Shown: in pieces, positions 61,393 through 64,000 of the stretch
How positions within the stretch are numbered: position 1 is the first letter of the stretch
How the letters are laid out: every line of letters starts with the position of its first letter
Source of the DNA: Burkholderiales bacterium PBB2
GTDB lineage: Bacteria; Pseudomonadota; Gammaproteobacteria; Burkholderiales; Burkholderiaceae_C
Direction of reading: 5' to 3'
NCBI GenBank assembly: GCA_002255955.1
Contig: NKIM01000026.1
Span: 1 to 64,000, forward strand
DNA length: 64,000 nt
Made by a program: the position numbers and the translations under genes
Notes under the pieces: model-generated
What the model was told of the DNA's origin: nothing
The model's database searches: none
What the model saw: the letters and a program-made list of their open reading frames with translations, nothing else

Positions 61393-63707
61393 TTGCGCAA
61401 GAGCTTGAAGTTAGCCTGCATATGGCGTTTGTGGAAGCACGCCAGCAGCGCCATGAGTTCATCACCGTCGAGCACTTGCTGATGGCCCTGTTGGACAACC
61501 CTTCCGCTGCCGAAGTGCTGCGCGCCTGCTCGGCCAATCTGGACGATCTGCGCAAAAGCCTGACGCAGTTCATCAAGGAAAACACCCCGACCGTGGGTGG
61601 CGCCGATGAGGTGGACACCCAGCCGACGCTGGGCTTCCAGCGCGTGATTCAGCGCGCCATCATGCATGTGCAGTCCACGGGCAGCGGCAAGAAGGAAGTG
61701 ACCGGCGCCAATGTGCTGGTCGCCATCTTCGGCGAGAAGGATTCGCACGCCGTTTACTACCTGCACCAGCAGGGTGTGACGCGTCTGGACGTGGTGAATT
61801 TCATCGCCCACGGCATCAAGAAGTCCGATCCGCCCGAGCCGCCCAAGGGGCAGGAGGGCAGTGCCGGTGCCGAGACCGAGCGCGAAGAGGGCGAAGGTCA
61901 GGGCAAGGGCTCGCCGCTGGAACAGTTCACCCAGAACCTGAACCAGCTGGCCAAGGACGGCAAGATCGACCCGCTGATCGGGCGCGAGCATGAAGTCGAG
62001 CGTGTGGTGCAGGTGCTCTGCCGCCGCCGCAAGAACAACCCGCTGCTGGTGGGCGAAGCCGGCGTGGGCAAGACGGCCATCGCCGAGGGCCTGGCCTGGC
62101 GCATCACCGAAGGCGATGTGCCGGAGGTGCTGGCTGAGGCCGTGGTGTATTCGCTGGACATGGGCGCCTTGCTGGCTGGCACCAAGTACCGCGGTGACTT
62201 TGAACAACGCCTCAAGGCCGTGCTCAAGCAGCTGAAGGACCAGCCGCATGCCGTGCTGTTTATCGACGAGATCCACACCCTGATCGGTGCCGGTGCGGCC
62301 TCGGGTGGCACGCTGGACGCCAGCAATCTGCTCAAGCCGGCGCTGAGCTCCGGCGCGATGAAGTGCATCGGCGCCACCACCTTCAGCGAATACCGTGGCA
62401 TCTTCGAAAAAGACGCGGCCCTGAGCCGTCGCTTCCAGAAGGTCGATGTGGCTGAGCCTTCGGTCGAGCAGACCATCGAGATCCTCAAGGGACTGAAGTC
62501 GCGTTTCGAAGAGCACCACAACGTCAAGTACGCCCTGGGTGCGCTGCAGGCGGCGGCCGAGCTGTCGGCCAAGTACATCAACGACCGCCACCTGCCGGAC
62601 AAGGCGATTGATGTGATCGATGAGGCCGGCGCGGCCCAGCGTATCCTGCCCAAGAGCAAGCAGAAGAAGACCATCACGCGCAGCGAGGTGGAAGACATCG
62701 TGGCCAAGATCGCGCGCATCCCGCCCGCATCCGTGTCCAGCGATGATCGCAGCAAGCTCAAGAGCCTGGATCGTGATCTGAACAGCGTGGTGTTCGGCCA
62801 GGAGCCGGCCATCGATGCCCTGGCGGCCGCCATCAAGATGGCGCGCTCCGGCCTGGGCAAACCGGACAAGCCGATTGGTTCTTTCCTGTTCAGCGGCCCG
62901 ACCGGCGTGGGCAAGACCGAGGTGGCCAAGCAGCTTGCCTACATCCTGGGCATCGAGCTGATTCGCTTCGACATGTCGGAGTACATGGAGCGCCATGCGG
63001 TCAGCCGCCTGATCGGCGCGCCTCCGGGTTATGTCGGTTTCGACCAAGGCGGCCTGTTGACCGAGGCCGTGACCAAGAAGCCGCATGCGGTGCTGCTGCT
63101 CGATGAAATCGAGAAGGCGCACCCGGATGTCTTCAATGTCCTGCTGCAGGTCATGGACCATGGCTCGCTGACCGACAACAACGGGCGCAAGGCCGATTTT
63201 CGCAACATCATCATCATCATGACGACCAATGCGGGCGCCGAGGTGATGAACAAGAGCAGCATCGGCTTCATGAACTCGCGCCAGCAGGGCGATGAAATGG
63301 CCGACATCAAGCGCTTGTTCACGCCGGAGTTCCGCAACCGCCTGGACGCCATCGTGTCCTTCCGTGCGCTCGATGAGGAAATCATCATGCGCGTGGTTGA
63401 CAAGTTCCTGCTGCAGCTGGAAAGCCAGCTGCAGGAGAAGAAGGTCGAGGTCACCTTCAGCGACGCGCTGCGCAAGCAGCTGGCCAAGAAGGGCTTCGAC
63501 CCGCTCATGGGCGCCCGCCCCATGCAGCGTTTGATCCAGGACACCATCCGCCGCGCCTTGGCCGATGAATTGTTGTTCGGTCGTCTGGTCGATGGCGGTC
63601 GCCTGGGTGTGGATGTCGATGGCGCCGGCGAGGTCCAGCTGGACATCCAACCCCTGAGCAAGCCCAAGGACAACAAGCCCAAGGCGGAGCCGGCCACGGC
63701 CAGCTGA
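61389..63707 (+). CDS. clpA: ATP-dependent Clp protease ATP-binding subunit ClpA
   Basis: [15 protein letters not shown] and [15 protein letters not shown] (two Walker A), ATGA overlap with clpS. Confidence 0.96.
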   Translation: MIAQELEVSLHMAFVEARQQRHEFITVEHLLMALLDNPSAAEVLRACSANLDDLRKSLTQFIKENTPTVGGADEVDTQPTLGFQRVIQRAIMHVQSTGSGKKEVTGANVLVAIFGEKDSHAVYYLHQQGVTRLDVVNFIAHGIKKSDPPEPPKGQEGSAGAETEREEGEGQGKGSPLEQFTQNLNQLAKDGKIDPLIGREHEVERVVQVLCRRRKNNPLLVGEAGVGKTAIAEGLAWRITEGDVPEVLAEAVVYSLDMGALLAGTKYRGDFEQRLKAVLKQLKDQPHAVLFIDEIHTLIGAGAASGGTLDASNLLKPALSSGAMKCIGATTFSEYRGIFEKDAALSRRFQKVDVAEPSVEQTIEILKGLKSRFEEHHNVKYALGALQAAAELSAKYINDRHLPDKAIDVIDEAGAAQRILPKSKQKKTITRSEVEDIVAKIARIPPASVSSDDRSKLKSLDRDLNSVVFGQEPAIDALAAAIKMARSGLGKPDKPIGSFLFSGPTGVGKTEVAKQLAYILGIELIRFDMSEYMERHAVSRLIGAPPGYVGFDQGGLLTEAVTKKPHAVLLLDEIEKAHPDVFNVLLQVMDHGSLTDNNGRKADFRNIIIIMTTNAGAEVMNKSSIGFMNSRQQGDEMADIKRLFTPEFRNRLDAIVSFRALDEEIIMRVVDKFLLQLESQLQEKKVEVTFSDALRKQLAKKGFDPLMGARPMQRLIQDTIRRALADELLFGRLVDGGRLGVDVDGAGEVQLDIQPLSKPKDNKPKAEPATAS

Positions 63708-63750
63708 GCTTAATGCTGAGGCGCCCCGAGTCGGGCGCCCGAATCACCCA

Positions 63751-63784
63751 AGCCCCGAGCCTGCCTCGGGGCTTTTTCTTTTTC
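63751..63784. terminator. Rho-independent terminator
   Basis: AGCCCCGAGCCTGCCTCGGGGCTTTTTCTTTTT. Confidence 0.7.
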
Positions 63785-63806
63785 GGTGTATTGCTGTTTT
63801 GAAGGC

Positions 63807-64000
63807 TCAGGCCGCCGGGTCTTGCCGGAAGAAGTCGGCCAGCAGGCGGTAGAGCGCCTCCTGCTCTTGGCGCAGCTCGGTGGGTGCTACAAAAAACGCC
63901 TCCACCGCCACGGCGAAGAACTCTTCCAGGCTCTCGGCGCCGTAGGGGTCGATCAGTGTGGCTTCGCCGGCGTCGGCGCGGGCGCAGAAGGCCTGCCACT
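63807..64000 (-). CDS. Zinc-dependent peptidase of the MtfA/M90 family, C-terminal part only
   Basis: Minus-strand reading WQAFCARADAGEATLIDPYGAESLEEFFAVAVEAFFVAPTELRQEQEALYRLLADFFRQDPAA-stop resembles the MtfA C-terminus; runs off the right edge. Confidence 0.7.
   Translation of the reverse strand, partial: WQAFCARADAGEATLIDPYGAESLEEFFAVAVEAFFVAPTELRQEQEALYRLLADFFRQDPAA

Overview
The window looks like a GC-rich betaproteobacterial (Burkholderiales-type) chromosome segment with two parts. Positions ~1-23.77 kb are an accessory region or genomic island. Its right edge is marked by a tyrosine-type integrase (22184-23524, -) beside a duplicated 3' end of a tRNA-Lys(CTT) gene (~23716-23765). From ~24 kb onward the content is core-like: ALDH/AcoR-type regulator, tadA, ldcA, a TonB receptor with TonB/ExbB/ExbD genes, adk, kdsB, lpxK, xseA, sodB, the cbb3 oxidase cluster ccoI-S-N-O-Q-P-G-H, fnr, hemN, two isocitrate dehydrogenases, csp, clpS and clpA. 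The main candidate for an undescribed system is a compact same-strand block at 6165-11693. It encodes an exported EEP-fold phosphoesterase, a LOG/SLOG-like Rossmann protein, a CD-NTase-like nucleotidyltransferase, a patatin-like phospholipase and a second, different CD-NTase-like nucleotidyltransferase. I read this as a CBASS-like system with an unusual two-cyclase plus LOG layout. The block is bracketed by ~75-bp inverted copies of a dispersed repeat (6001-6080 and 11803-11876), with an 11-bp x ~10 tandem repeat just upstream (5642-5751). Nearby are a Xre/RES toxin-antitoxin pair, a DUF2726 protein and a ~1526-aa STAND-type P-loop NTPase with a possible nuclease-like N-terminus, so the region is probably a defense island. 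All calls come from reading the sequence and supplied translations; no database search was run.
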